A stretch of 34,397 bases of DNA from Silene noctiflora (GCA_009801015.1 VHZZ01003463.1:22545-56941); one strand, 5' to 3'; positions 21,201-31,964 are shown, counted from the stretch's first letter. Notes: generated from the letters alone by a model not told the origin. Program-made: numbers and translations.

Positions 21201-24200
21201 TGAAGTGTCGGAGTAACATAGTAATGGTCTTCATGAGGTGGATGCTACTTATGTTATTTCTAAGGTGGGTGCGTAGCAGTGGTGTGTTTCGGACAGTGGA
21301 ACGAACAAAGCATGCGTGCGCGCTTTCCGCGCTTTCCAATGGAGATGGGAGGTGAATGCGCTTTGGTTCTCTATTTTGGTACCAAGGATAACATGTTTGG
21401 GCAGGAAAGCTCCTTGACTTGACAAAGTGAAAGTTCGTTGACTTAAAAGGGGAAGGAGTTAAATCTGCCTTCAATGCAAACTTATTCTAGCTATAAAATT
21501 GGAATAGAGGAATTAGAGTATGTCCAATAAGTACTCCCTTCACAATTCTATCTATTGTCACATATAATACCTTTCACACCACCCTTCAGCTCCACACCAT
21601 ATATCCCCCACACCACCATTCAGCCTCATAGCCCATCTAAATAAACAACCCACAGGAGGAAGAGGAAGCCATGGTCAGAATTGGTGAAGGAAATATCAGG
21701 GAGGAGATAGTAGGTGGGATGTGGAACGAGATAGTGGCTGGTGCTGGTCATGCCGGTCGTCAAGGGGAAGATATGTGGCGCTTGTGTGTGAAGAAGAGGA
21801 TTGGGAGTGGGGGACTCCGCGCTTGGGGTTCGTTGTATTGGTTTTGGTGGACAGAGGACTTGTCCAGTTGTCAGCCACTTTGACGATTGTAGAGAATGGT
21901 GTCAGACAGATCTGAATTGGTGGTGTTGGTTCTGCAGATTGATGTGTATGTATGATTGTGGAGGGCTCGGGTGTTTAAGGGGATGAGTGTTGGTCGATTG
22001 GTGGAAGATTGGGCATCGTGTGTGGCTTGGGGGAGAAGGATTGATTGATGGTGACGGGGAGGAGTAGGATGGTAGGTGGAGGGGAGAGTTTTGACTTTTA
22101 ATTATGTATTAGATTTATAATTATTAATTTTTTTATTTATGTTTATGGGTTAATAAGCTAGGTTATGAAATTCTAGATTAGATTAAGTAATGCGTCGTTT
22201 GTAATTGTCATGGCTCATGGTTATTGGGTTAATTTAGTAAAATTGCTTACAAAATATGGAAAGAGAGGAAATGGGAAGAAGAAAGTAGATCATCCATAAA
22301 AGGATGGGGGTAGGACATACTATTACAGAGGAAGTGATTAATTGTAGAGAAAAAGGCCTTAAGAAGGCTTGTTAATTAGGACTTGGGAGTATATGTATTA
22401 CTTGTCTTCATCTTCCTTCTTTCTCTTCCGTGTGTGCTCTTAATGTACCCTTCTTTCTCTTCCTCCCTTCACAAAGTCTTTTTTCTTATCCAAGAAAATC
22501 TATTTGACTTTGCGTTCAAATGACTTTCTTTCTTAATGGAGTCTCTTTTGCTCATCAATACAGGAGCAAATTTCACTGACGTTAGAAGTGGTTCGCCCCT
22601 AGCTGGTAGGATATTTGTCGTCATAGGTGCTGGTGGGGCCGGAAAGGCGCTTGCTTACGGTGCTAGAGAAAAAGGAGCAAAAGTTGTAATTGCCAATCGC
22701 ACTTATGGTAAGTAAGTTAAGAGCTTCTAAAGAAAATTGCTGTTTCTTTTTTGTTTATGCGGTATGGGTCAGATAAATGCTACCAAATGCAAGACAAAAT
22801 CCAGCTCCCAGAATGTTCTTTCTTTGTGACGTTTTAAATTCAAATACCACCTTAAGTTATTTCTGGAACATGGATAAGAGCGGTCTTTGTTTTACTAACA
22901 ATAGATTCGTATTTCTCTTTAGAAAACGATAGTAATGTTATAATGTATACACTGAATAGACACATGATAGAGCCATAAATAAACTTGATAAAAGGATCTG
23001 GAGTATCGAGGCGGGTGAGTTCCAGGATTTTCGAATTCAATTTGGCTTTATTTAATTCAAAATTAATCTGTTGCGTTGGGCTAAAAGGACCTGTGTAACT
23101 ATTTTAGAATAAGATGATGGAATTAGTATATTATATTCAGAAGCATTGGACTGCAATGGAAGTGTAACTTTTATTCTGAAAGTATCACCAAGCTTAGTTG
23201 GTTGGAGAGCACCTTCATTCAGCCTTGAAGGGTCCTTGTTCGCTCAGATCTAATATCTATGTAATTTCAGCACTCCTAATGCAGGTTTTAGTTTCTGCGG
23301 GTGCTATGCTGCTATTCATCTCGATTAATTTCTCTCTCTGGACTATGACATCTTAATCCTATTGTGAATATAATTTTTCCGAGAAATATACGTTAAAATA
23401 ACAAAAGAAACCTCAAGGTTCCAGTTTGCCCATATCTCCTGTAGTATACCGAGTATCATTTTTGTGTGCTAAAGCTAAACATCTGCCTCCCTGACTTTTA
23501 TTTTCAATTTTTTTATTCACAGATCGAGCGAGAGAGCTTGCTGATGTTGTAGGAGGAGACGCTATTTCTCTTAGTGATCTAGAGAGCTACCATCCAGAGG
23601 ATAGTATGATCCTGGCAAATACAACTTCCATTGGTATGCATCCGAAAGTTGATGAGACTCCGGTTCCAAAGGTTAGAGTTCTCCGAGATAGAGTAATAGA
23701 TGAAGTATTGCTCATCTATCTTGTAGAAGCCTTTTCAACCTCAATAATTCTCACCCGTGTCCAGAATCCTAATTTAACTTTTCTAGTCTGAAACCCTTAA
23801 ATACTTCAGCGGTTAAAAAGCTCTTTTTATTGACGTAATGTGCATCTTTCGTGAAACAGTTACTTGTGGAACAGGGACCATGGGTTGTTATTTTGATTGT
23901 CTAGAATTTCGTCAGTTTGCAACTTTGGATCATTGATTGTTTATAAGATTTATGTAGAATTAGAGAAGCTTCGTCCTTTACATTATACATTAAAAAAAAA
24001 AAAAAAAAAGTTAGCAGCACTGGGAGACTCATCAATGCACAAGAACCTTTCACGTGACATTTTCTGGTAGTTAATCAAACTTTTGGTGGCTAAATTGGAC
24101 CACAAGACACTAAATCTAAGGCATTGATGCCAGACTTTGGCATTGTTATACACTTCTGAGTTCTGATGGTGACAATTTTGTTATATGTTGTAAATGATTT

Positions 24201-24703
24201 TAATTGCGGGAGAAAGGAAATTGTAAAACGGATTTGACGGTGTAGGAGATGTAGTGAAATAAAATGAAGGTTGCAGGTAAGATCAATTGACTGGATATTA
24301 TAAATTGGGAAAATGAGTTATACACGCTGTATCTCAGAAGGTACATGGTATATGCTAGGTCTATAAGCTTTTGTTGTTTAGGTGCAAAAAACTGACAGAA
24401 TCTTGTTTTTGCAGCATGCTCTGAAGCATTACTCTCTGGTCTTTGATGCTGTATACACGCCAAAGATAACCAGACTATTGAGGGAAGCAGAAGAGGCAGG
24501 AGCTATCGTCGTTAATGGATTAGAGATGTTTATTGGACAGGCGTATGAACAATATGAGAGATTCACTGGTTTGCCTGGTATGAACTATGTTGGTTTCTGA
24601 CGTGGCTTGGCTCAGTTACTGGTATATTCTTTGTAACTAATTTTTTTTACTGTTGATTGCAGCTCCAAAAGAGCTGTTTAGGAAAATTTTGGGGGATTAT
24701 TGA
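15243..24703 (+). CDS. DHD-SHD: Bifunctional 3-dehydroquinate dehydratase/shikimate dehydrogenase, no transit peptide
   Basis: Steps three and four of the shikimate pathway: dehydration of 3-dehydroquinate, then NADPH reduction of 3-dehydroshikimate to shikimate. Exons: 15243-15439, 15937-16042, 16741-16959, 17956-18302, 18793-18856, 18985-19093, 22564-22707, 23523-23671, 24415-24577, 24663-24703; phases agree, 512 aa. Dehydratase half (about 1-225): EIRLD with E35 and R37, SSHNY with H125, VKIATT with K152 (Schiff-base lysine), R190, SAPGQPT with S211 and Q215. Dehydrogenase half: GHSKSP with S247 and S249, CTIPHKE with T292 and K296, GAVN with N317, YNTD with D334, GAGGAGKA (369-376), NRT (392-394), Y459, Q487. 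T292 and S249 are of the shikimate type, not the quinate-dehydrogenase type. An in-frame TAA at 15204 precedes the ATG, so the protein starts about 89 residues later than plastid forms (Arabidopsis, 603 aa): probably a cytosolic isoform. AVNC replaces the usual AVNT. Intron 6 is 3.5 kb. Confidence 0.96.
15504..15560. repeat. Pentanucleotide microsatellite in DHD/SHD intron 1
   Basis: A compound repeat of about eleven units, GAATT, then GAGTT, then GAATT again, starting 65 bp after the donor of intron 1. The pure blocks suggest ongoing length variation. Confidence 0.9.
15590..15845 (+). repeat. Three tandem ~100-bp units in DHD/SHD intron 1
   Basis: GTTTGGTAATGCAGCTGAATT recurs in slightly varied form, each copy with TGATTATTG before and TTGATTGATG-like DNA after. 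The TGCAG words end at 15621, 15718 and 15821, so spacing is 97 and 103 bp. Each copy is a good-looking splice acceptor (TGCAG|CTGA), yet the true acceptor is downstream (GATAG, to 15936), as the conserved RPKWEGGEYEGDE coding block shows. Confidence 0.8.
16055..16615. repeat. Duplicated segment and TTTGGATA MITE remnants in DHD/SHD intron 2
   Basis: GTTCGAGTAAGGTGG with a following CATTTGCATACTT and CGGATGTG-like stretch occurs near 16060 and again near 16400, about 340 bp apart. After each comes a TGTTTGGATA(A/G) element: 16130 to about 16325, and 16470 to 16600 (ending TATCCAAACAAA). A further GTTTGGATAAAGG sits at 16340. These resemble the Tourist-like element at 11782. It looks like an intron segment duplicated together with, or mediated by, MITE copies. 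Confidence 0.65.
16960..17955 (+). other. DHD/SHD intron 3
   Basis: A 996-bp intron between GTAAGA and TGCAG. It holds a short GTTGT repeat near 17015-17030 and a doubled TTAGGTAAGGTTGTGAGCAC-like word near 17245-17282. Nothing else was recognised. Confidence 0.7.
18492..18674. repeat. Direct repeat in DHD/SHD intron 4
   Basis: A 31-bp sequence beginning ACATACCCTTGTTGAGCAAA and ending ACTCAACAC is present at 18492-18522 and 18644-18674, 152 bp apart. GACACTTTGCAG also occurs twice between and beside them. A local tandem duplication is the simplest reading. Confidence 0.85.
19822..20022. mobile_element. Stowaway MITE (Tc1/mariner type)
   Basis: Ends CTCCCTCCTAGTCG and CGACTAGGAGGGAG are inverted repeats about 14 bp long, flanked by the dinucleotide TA on both sides (19820-19821 and 20023-20024). 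The 201-bp unit is AT-rich, without coding capacity. This is the hallmark of Stowaway elements. A second internal pair, TGTCCAAATTC-type, repeats in the same orientation. Confidence 0.88.
21512..22322. mobile_element. Candidate insertion with AGTATGTCC ends in intron 6
   Basis: AGTATGTCC (21512) and GGACATACT (about 22314-22322) are 9-bp inverted words bounding a GC-richer segment of about 0.8 kb; flanking ATTAG and ATTAC are at best a poor target duplication. Similar ends (AGAGCATGTCCAATA type) belong to common plant MITE families. The body (21660-22080) is G-rich on the plus strand, with open frames but no recognised protein. Confidence 0.3.
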
Positions 24704-24811
24704 TATCTATTCTGGTAACTGGTAAGCATACTCGGTCTTCTTTTATCTATTTGCTTGTTAATTTTGGGGGATTATTTGAACTGAACCCGTGACCGAATCC
24801 TTCGGTCAGAG

Positions 24812-24825
24812 TGGCTCTGATACCA
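24812..24825 (-). mobile_element. Primer-binding-site-like remnant of an LTR element
   Basis: On the minus strand the sequence reads TGGTATCAGAGCCA, the standard plant LTR-retrotransposon primer site complementary to initiator tRNA-Met. It directly follows ...TTCATCTATCA, a plausible LTR 3' end. The LTR would extend to higher coordinates (GGTTTTGGTTGAGATGG and GTTGGGCCTCAATC, to about 24880 or further). The internal region is cut off at the DHD/SHD 3' end, so this is a fragment at most. Confidence 0.45.
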
Positions 24826-25128
24826 TGATAGATGAACCATCTCAACCAAAACCTTAAGGTTATGATTGAGGCCCAACTATTATATTTATTCCAATTAATT
24901 TGAACAGGTTTAGGAGACAAAAGCAAGTTCTGGATTCAAAGTCGATAGAAAATTGAGTATATAATAGGAAGGGGAAGGCAAACACAAAGTAGTGAAAATG
25001 AATTACGACATGTGAAAATTGAATATCTGGGTGGCAAAGAGAAATACGAGCAATTTCACTTTCCTCTCGTCCCCAAGATGTTATGAAAACAACAGCTTAT
25101 TTTCAATTTAAAAAATACGTTATATTTA

Positions 25129-25867
25129 GGGACTTGCTAAATCCCGCGCAAGAATTTACTTAATCCTGCGCATTTTTTCCTTTTATCCCGAGTATACCCC
25201 TCTCATTTCTCACCCTACCTAGAGATAAATAAGAGAGAAAGAAGAGAGAAAAACGAGAAAGAAACCCTAATTTACTGAATCCCATCGTCACCTCCCAATC
25301 ACCAACCCCACTTCCCTCCATCGGCACTCTCCCCCACGCCCATCCAGCGCTGCCGACCAACCCCATCCCCGCGCCGACTTTATACTGATAGTCTGGTACT
25401 TTTGTTTTTTTTCTGCTGCTCCCTTTTGTTTTAGTTTATGTTTTCTAGTATTGTACAAATTCCGTTTGATCGATGTCAATTGTTTCATCTTCATCTTGTT
25501 TATGATGGACTGACATAATAGACTACTAGTTCCAGATAGAATGGACATTTGGTTAGTAGTTAGTACTGCTGAGTGTTATGAATATGAATCCATAACTAGT
25601 TAACTACTATATGATTGAGTATTGCTTGCTCTAATTCAGATTCCGTATAAATATTACCAATTGATTAAAAGATGGTATTACAAAACTTGTTGATAGAAGG
25701 GAAAAATTACATATGTTATACGCGAATTATAATCCATTATCGAACTATTAACGAATTTGGTAGGTTTTGTGAGAAAAGAGAAGGGAGATAAACTCTTTTT
25801 AGTTATTTTTAAGGCGAAGGGTAATTATGGAAGATCAGGGGGAAAATGCATGGGATTTAGCAATTAC
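25129..25867. mobile_element. Mutator-like MITE downstream of DHD/SHD
   Basis: The left end GGGACTTGCTAAATCCCGCG and the right end ATGGGATTTAGCAATTAC are imperfect inverted repeats sharing TTGCTAAATCCC. The flanks GTTATATTTA (25119-25128) and GTATATTTA (25868-25876) look like a 9-10-bp target duplication with one indel. Near the left end TAAATCCCGCGC is echoed as TTAATCCTGCGC. The GC-rich patch at 25270-25380 could be captured host DNA; no transposase. Confidence 0.65.
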
Positions 25868-26076
25868 GTATATTTATTATCCCTTTCTGTTCTGATAGCT
25901 CAAGCTTTTTTGTTGGTTATTGCTGAACAGGTAACGCTTCTGCGAGTCAAGTAAACTTGGCAAAGTGCCAGTTAGTAGCTTTGAGAAACAATTTTCAACC
26001 CTATACAAAGCTTTGCGGCAATCATATTTTTGTTGAGTTAAATTAGGGATTTTTAGCCGATTTGAGAGCAACTTCA

Positions 26077-26104
26077 CGATTGTAATTGTAATTGTAATTG
26101 TAAT
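26077..26104. repeat. ATTGTA hexanucleotide microsatellite
   Basis: About four to five units of ATTGTA or its permutation TGTAAT, near-perfect. Confidence 0.85.
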
Positions 26105-27212
26105 CTTATTTAAACCCATTTGATTTTACATGGGATGTTGGCGGATTTTGAAAATCACCTAAAATCGTTATCTTAGATTGTGTCGTAACACATGGAGTAG
26201 CAAAGTCGACTTGCCCACTTTTATAGTCCTAATATAGTAAAAAAAATGAGACAGCCAAGGACTTCTTTAGATGCCAGCCTTATAGAATAGGAGATGCGAT
26301 TTACTCGGCTCTCGTTGAAAGGCTGGTTTTATCACATGCTTTCAAATTGGCACGAGTGTGAACCATTCAAAGGATGCTCCGCAAGAGGAATGTTAAGGAT
26401 TCTTAGTTGCGGCCCCTGCTCTTAGCAAGCCCAACGATTGGGGGCGGAACCAGGTCATCAAGTCATGTATAAATCTTCCTTTATGATGATTCGTCTCAAA
26501 TGCATAAAATTAATTATACGGAGTATTCTGGTATGAACAACTTATCCTCCATGCCCCTCTACGCTAAATAGTCGCTAATCTCCCTCACTCTCTCCGTCAG
26601 TCATTCCTCAAATCTTGTTCGAGTTGGATCACTTTCAAATCAGTTTATTATGGGGTCATTTTTGGTTAAGATCCGGTCAATTGTCTAAAGCTTTTTGTCT
26701 CGGCTATCATGTAACACGTATCAGGTTCTAGTCCACTCTGGATGGTAGTTAAAATCAGATCAGATCGGATTTGTTGGGTCTAGCCATCCTCCACCACTAG
26801 CCACCATTGCCGATTGCCACAAGTCCACAACCCTAATTCCGTCCTTTTCATCACTGAGCACTTCCTTTAAGAGTGCTTTTCCGGTTTAAGATTTGGGAAA
26901 ACCCGCTATGTTATCCCGGATTAGGATTTAGAGTGAAAATCGGATCTCCCAAACCATGAAGACTTAAGAAATAAGAATCGGGTTGAGATCAGCACCCCTT
27001 TTTCAAATGCATAAAATGATGGTGTACACATTGCTTTGTGTTGTACATTATCCATTTACAGTAGCTGGTACATGTATAATCTGTTGTACACCGCCATAAT
27101 AGTGATTTTACCAGTCAACGGCCTAAAAAGGCCGTGATAGTTGAATTTCATAGAAATTCCCACTTTTTCAAAATGTGCCAGTCCAGTATACTGTTGTTCA
27201 TTAGGCGAATGA

Positions 27213-30200
27213 TCAGAAACTTGCATCCTCGGTTGATGGCCGTCTCAAGAAGTAGCGCAAGCTATTTGCAACAACCTGATTTATTGCATCAAGTTGTTAA
27301 AAGAGGGCCTTTTGGCAGACAACCATTAGCATTATTAGAGAAAAAAAAACTTCTGTTTTTTACCTGCTGGAGAGGCTTTATTAAGGCTTTGCCCCGATAA
27401 TTGACGTGAAATTTGGCTTTTGCTATTAATCCCTGCATATTATTATACCGTTTTACTTCAGTTTCAGAAATTTACCGAGGAAAAGGAGCAGGGGGAATTT
27501 AGAGAGTAAGCGTTCACCTCAGTGTCAAATTCTCCAGATTCAACATTAATATTAATATCTGTAATTATTTTCACAAGATCAACAAGCAATCCGGGACGAT
27601 CAGCAGCTTCAACCAAAAGCAAACTGCAGCGTTGAAATTATTTTGTTACTTGCATTTCAACAACACTAAAATAGCTATGAATGCTTGCACTAAATCAACT
27701 AAAATTCCTAAATTCACTAAAACAATCAAGGAACTCGAATGACATGGTGCATCAAGTATAGTGATCTCCAATTAATCTGCTGAAAACGGCCTCGTATTTT
27801 CGATAAATATGTGAGACCGGCCAAATCTAGCACCAGCACCCATATATCCATTAACCTACTAAGAACTGAATCAAGAAACATCTATCCCACAATATGGGCC
27901 AAGTCTCGTGATAATATCATGAGACAGTCTTTCCATGAGAATTTGTGTTCTCATTTATTTAATACTTACCTAACAACATAATATTACTATGTTATTCAAT
28001 ATCAGTTGGACATGTTATATTGGGAAAAATCTCAGGAAAATGCTGCAGAAAAAAGCCATTACCTGCGGCTAGGTCCATCAGGAACAATGTTTATGTGTGT
28101 TGCTATGTCCACGTCAATCTGAGAAATTTCATGACATGTCAGAACAACTTAGGGCGGCACAAAAGGTAATCAAGCAAGTATCCGTTTAAGGATGGATACA
28201 AATCAAGCTTAGTAACTACAAAAGGAAATTCATGCATCCAGATAGATGAACACTCCAACAAGCATGTTAGCCTCAGAAATAAGGCCCGCATAAACTTTGC
28301 ATATGGGTGTCATATTTAGGGTGTCTTTTTGTATATGGGTATCAGTGTCACCCTCATGGTGTCTTTTTGTAAAGGGCGTCACCTCTATGATATCTTCTTG
28401 TACATGCGTGTAATGGCCATCACCCCCATGGTGTCTCTTAATTATTGTTACATCTTACTTACTAGAAAATAAAAGCCCACACTAAATATAGATAAGGCCA
28501 TATGGTTGAGGATTGAGGGTTGCCCAAGTGAGGCCACTCTTATCACCCAAAATGTTGGCGTCACCCATCTACGTTCTCTTTATAAAAAAGCTATTATATA
28601 TGATGCTTGAGTAACGAAGCTGAATAGGTTCAGGAATAGAGAGGGAGGTTTACAAAGTACGTAATTACTACTTAAAGGTGCGAAAGAAACCCAAAGACAT
28701 CTTTGAGCTATACCTATATACAATAATGTTACTCCTTTTTCTTGAACTCTTATGCTATAATGTAGAGGGAATGGGTAGACAGTGTTATTGAACAGTTCAA
28801 ATTTCAATGTAGTTGATACACCATTGACAGATATAAGTCACGAACTGTTAGCTGTAACTTTTAGACACGTCAAGTTCATGAGTAGAAGCATAAACTTAAT
28901 TACTAGAGCAAAAACAACATTACCCCTAACAGTTGTACCTCAAATGCTCCCCCGCCTACAGCGAGGTAAGGGGTTGGATGTATGCAAACTTACAAGCTGA
29001 AAACAAAAGGATATTGTTTTTAAATGACTCTTGATGAAAAGTGCACCAAGAATTGCATTGACTGACTACTAGTTCACTGTATAAGAAGCCCGGAGATTGT
29101 AGTGAGTGAATTTGCTTTATTCCATTTTCAAAAGCCAAAGAATAGTGGCTCCATTGAAAAAAAAAAAAAAACACTATCACACGGATTTACACGACTAATA
29201 AAAAATATTATGAACACGGACATAATCAACAAGATATGATCAATAAGAACACGTTACCTCTTCTCTAGGAGAAGCTACACCAAACGCTGCACCCATTGCT
29301 AACTGACCACTTGACTCCTGAAAAAACAAAATGACAGTGCAGTATGAATTATCAACCACAATAGTTGACACAAGCAAAGTGGGGGTTACTTTAGAAATGA
29401 ATATATAAGATGAATACAGGATGGTATTGAAGCAGGTTGCTGATGATGGTAAGGCGAATTTCCTCCAGCGTCTCTGGGTCCTCAACTTTTCTTCCAGTAT
29501 CACTACAAGAACATACCACAAAATCAATCATGCCAAAGTTTAACATAAAATAACAATAGGGAAAAAAAAAACACTGATAGCAAAGACATAATTGCAGTGC
29601 CAAATTAAGTAGGGGTCAGCTAACAAAACCAACCCAGCGCCTCTAAGGATGCACATGGCGAGGTAAAAGAGGGTTGAATGTACGCAATTTAACCCTTCTG
29701 TTTGAAACAAGGGGAGGTTGGTTCAGAATAGCCCATAAAAAAAAATGTGTCGCAATTGCATTGACAGATTACTTCACAATAAAAAAAGACGCAAACATTT
29801 ATAGGCCATTTTGCTTTAGCAAAAAAAATTGAAAATTGATCAAAATTGACCAGCCTGAAATAAAGAAACTTTATTCAATTCAGGCAGGTACACATAACGA
29901 CAACCACCAAAAATTTCAGGCTAGAGTTGAACAACATAAGAACAAAAAAAACACTATGATTTGGACCTATTCCTTTAACATAGAATCTAGAGCCAATATT
30001 TTTTCCAAAGTTCAAAATGTGGCTTAATCTTCCAGAATAGTTGGAAATATGTGCGAGTACACTTATGAAAGGTCACAGAAGCAAACAAGTTGCAACTAAG
30101 ATTTGTTATCAAAAAGCGATCTCAGTTATCAAAACAAGTTTAGAGAACTAAGACTTGTACATCTTTTTAATGCAAGTATGCACTATGAAGCGCGAAAAGA

Positions 30201-31964
30201 TTAGGGAAACCATGGAATAATTTCAAGCAGTTAAACAAAGATCCATCAACGGAAAATACAGATCCTTAGCAGCACCCGACATACGCTTTAGTTATGGCAA
30301 AGGTGTTGTGCTTCCCAGAAGAATCCAGAAAGACTTTTGCCTTCACCACATTGAGCCCAAGGTTTCTCAGTGCACTCATCTGGAAACCAGATTGTAAGTG
30401 ATCGCAGGATAACAAAGAGAGCCATATAAGATTAATCTCACATAATACCAATAGATTATATCAGGAATAAAGGAATAAATGCGAACAAAAAATTAAAGAC
30501 CACCAAATAATATACTCCCACCATCCCATTTGACTTTGGTGGTCAAAGGATGTTGAGTTTTAACCTACACTTTCTCACCATTCACAGTTACGAATTTACG
30601 ATTAGAAAATGATAAAATGAAGACAGTTGAAATCGGATGACCAACAAAGCCAAATGCGGACAAGAAATTGGGATGCGAGTAGTGTAAAAAGTTGGTGACA
30701 TACAGTATCGAGAAGAGCTCCAAGACGGTCACCAAAGGTTATCTCTACCACAGTCGCATCCGGGTCAGAATCTAGATCAATAATGACTTTTGGAGTAGGA
30801 ACATCTTCAGTTTCACGGTAACTTCCACCCTACAGTCCAACACAATGCAAAATTAACATTAGGTAAAGGAGCTACAAACTGGTACGAATGATTTCTAAAA
30901 TCCATAGCGAGAACTGGGTGCGTATATACCTCTACAGCAGCCGTCATAGATGCTCTTGGAGTAGTGATTGGCATTAATGCAGGTCCAGAAAATCTGGTGT
31001 ACAAGTAAAGCACAGTAAATTAATATCATCACAAGCTAGTGTAAGTACAATCATTAAGTTCTTCAAAAGGATGAGCTTAAGTATAGAACATACAGCTTTA
31101 CCCTACACACAGCATTGCCATTTTTGACAATTTTTTTTACTATTGGCTTGACTACAAACTTTCACTCTTAGTGTTAGAATTATTTTGTTCTACATATTTT
31201 GTGTTGCTCATTCATTTGACTGATTTTTATCAGAGCGAGCCATAACTGATCTTGACGATCTATTTTACTCTGACTCTTCTCATTCCCTCGCGTACCCTCC
31301 AAGACACTCGGACATGGATACGACACTTTAACTCATTTTTAAGCCAAAATATGTGGACTTAACATAAAAATAGCCAAATTAAAAAAAAAACTCTACTTCT
31401 CTATTTTCGGACATGGATACGACACAGCCAAACATCACAGATTCAGCGATGCTAATTCAACCATAAACCATAACTCAGCATAAATCTAACACCACCACAT
31501 AATCCCAAAACAATATTAATCAAAAATAAAAAATAACATATCAATTTTCAAAGGTATTACTCCCTCCATTCATTTCATTTTCCAATGTTTCATAAAAATA
31601 CTCCTCACATATATTAAACAAACAAACGTAGGGAAAGCCGAGAATTATATCTTAAAACTTGTAATAACACACAAAATACAATGACACAACAACAACCCCA
31701 GTTATTCACAATTGCTCAAACAATGCAATTACATAATCACAAAGTGTTCTAATCTTAAGACGGATATATCCATTTCAAGAGCGGAAATAAAACAGATTAA
31801 AAAGTGAAAAAAGAATACTACTTTTTAGCAGGTAAAATGGAGAGCCTTCTAGCAGAAAACCCAAACAATGGCTTAGCAGATAAAACAGCCTCATTAATCC
31901 TGCAAATACTGTGAGCTCCACTACCAACTATACTCCCAGACACCATTGCTACAGTAGCAGCCAT
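27213..31964 (-). CDS. ACR11: ACT domain-repeat protein ACR11, chloroplast
   Basis: ACR11 is a plastid protein with two ACT domains, which elsewhere bind amino acids; in Arabidopsis (At1g16880) it is reported to interact with and promote glutamine synthetase GLN2. Exons in transcript order: 31964-31822, 30993-30930, 30829-30704, 30379-30285, 29502-29418, 29317-29258, 28118-28063, 27623-27518, 27432-27364, 27275-27213. Phases agree; 288 aa, as in the family (about 290). Residues 1 to about 65 are rich in Ser, Ala and Arg with few acids ([16 protein letters not shown]), a likely transit peptide. ACT 1 (about 96-145): [46 protein letters not shown] linker with [13 protein letters not shown] follows. 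ACT 2 (about 210-265): [56 protein letters not shown]. The end is [25 protein letters not shown]-box-like word (rc of about 32251-32256) is upstream. Paralogue ACR12 is the alternative; the motifs fit ACR11 better. Confidence 0.93.
28300..28440. repeat. GGTGTC(T)5GTA repeat block in an ACR11 intron
   Basis: GGGTGTCTTTTTGTA, TGGTGTCTTTTTGTA and related words recur three to four times with GTATCAGTGTCACC-like spacers. The same unit, including GCGTCACCTCTAT, is present at 19715-19790 in DHD/SHD intron 6. It is a dispersed repeat shared by two neighbouring genes; class unknown. Confidence 0.7.
28940..29175. mobile_element. SINE-like repeat, copy 1, in an ACR11 intron
   Basis: GCGAGGTAAGGGGTTGGATG followed by TATGCAAACTTA resembles the reverse complement of plant SINE bodies (GTAAGG..TGCGTAC..ATCC type). 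About 80 bases on come GAATTGCATTGACTGACTAC and, at the end, a long A-run (29158-29171). A second copy lies at about 29625-29835. The ends and the tRNA-derived head are not clear. Confidence 0.35.
29625..29835. mobile_element. SINE-like repeat, copy 2, in an ACR11 intron
   Basis: GGCGAGGTAAAAGAGGGTTG followed by AATGTACGCAATTTAACCC parallels copy 1, and CGCAATTGCATTGACAGATT follows at a similar distance, then A-rich DNA. Same orientation as copy 1 and about 0.7 kb from it, in the next intron. Confidence 0.35.
30517..30662. mobile_element. Decayed Stowaway-like MITE in an ACR11 intron
   Basis: TACTCCCACCATCCCATTTG at the left and CCAACAAAGCCAAATGCGGA at the right are weak inverted repeats (TTTGACTTTG against CAAAGCCAAA). 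The left end resembles the Stowaway CTCCC(T)CC type after a TA. No coding capacity. Confidence 0.45.
31309..31425. repeat. 18-bp direct repeat in ACR11 intron 1
   Basis: CGGACATGGATACGACAC occurs at 31309-31326 and 31408-31425, 99 bp apart. The wording is typical of a dispersed plant repeat; function unknown. A Stowaway-like half end, TACTCCCTCCATTC, follows at about 31558. Confidence 0.8.

Larger units (their letters stand above)
19094..22563 (+). other. Oversized DHD/SHD intron 6
   Basis: This 3470-bp intron separates the exon ending SAIENGLT from the exon opening GANFTDVRSG, a position where the family has a variable linker. It contains a GGTGTCTTTTTGTA repeat block (19715-19790), a Stowaway MITE (19822-20022), a poly-C tract (about 20319-20332), and an about 0.8-kb candidate insertion (21512-22322). 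Several open frames of 60-137 codons inside match no protein I recognise and lie across repeats; none is supported as a gene. Confidence 0.75.
24704..27212. other. Intergenic region between convergent DHD/SHD and ACR11
   Basis: It holds the 3' flanks of both genes and no supported gene. Features: a duplicated TTTTGGGGGATTATT (24688 and 24762), a reversed tRNA-Met primer-site-like word at 24812, a Mutator-like MITE at 25129-25867, and an ATTGTA microsatellite around 26077-26104. The remainder (26110-27000) is unannotated, with repeat-like words such as GGGGGCGGAACCAGGTC. Confidence 0.7.

Noticed and set aside
21061..21474. A 137-codon minus-strand frame in DHD/SHD intron 6
   Set aside because: No recognisable domain, no promoter or splice context, and it lies in a repeat-bearing intron; kept only as intron content.
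24200..24463. Minus-strand open frames overlapping DHD/SHD and ACR11 exons
   Set aside because: They are shadows of exons whose conserved motifs read on the other strand.
27134..27400. An 88-codon plus-strand frame
   Set aside because: It is antisense to the last two ACR11 exons, whose reading frame and splice sites are conserved.
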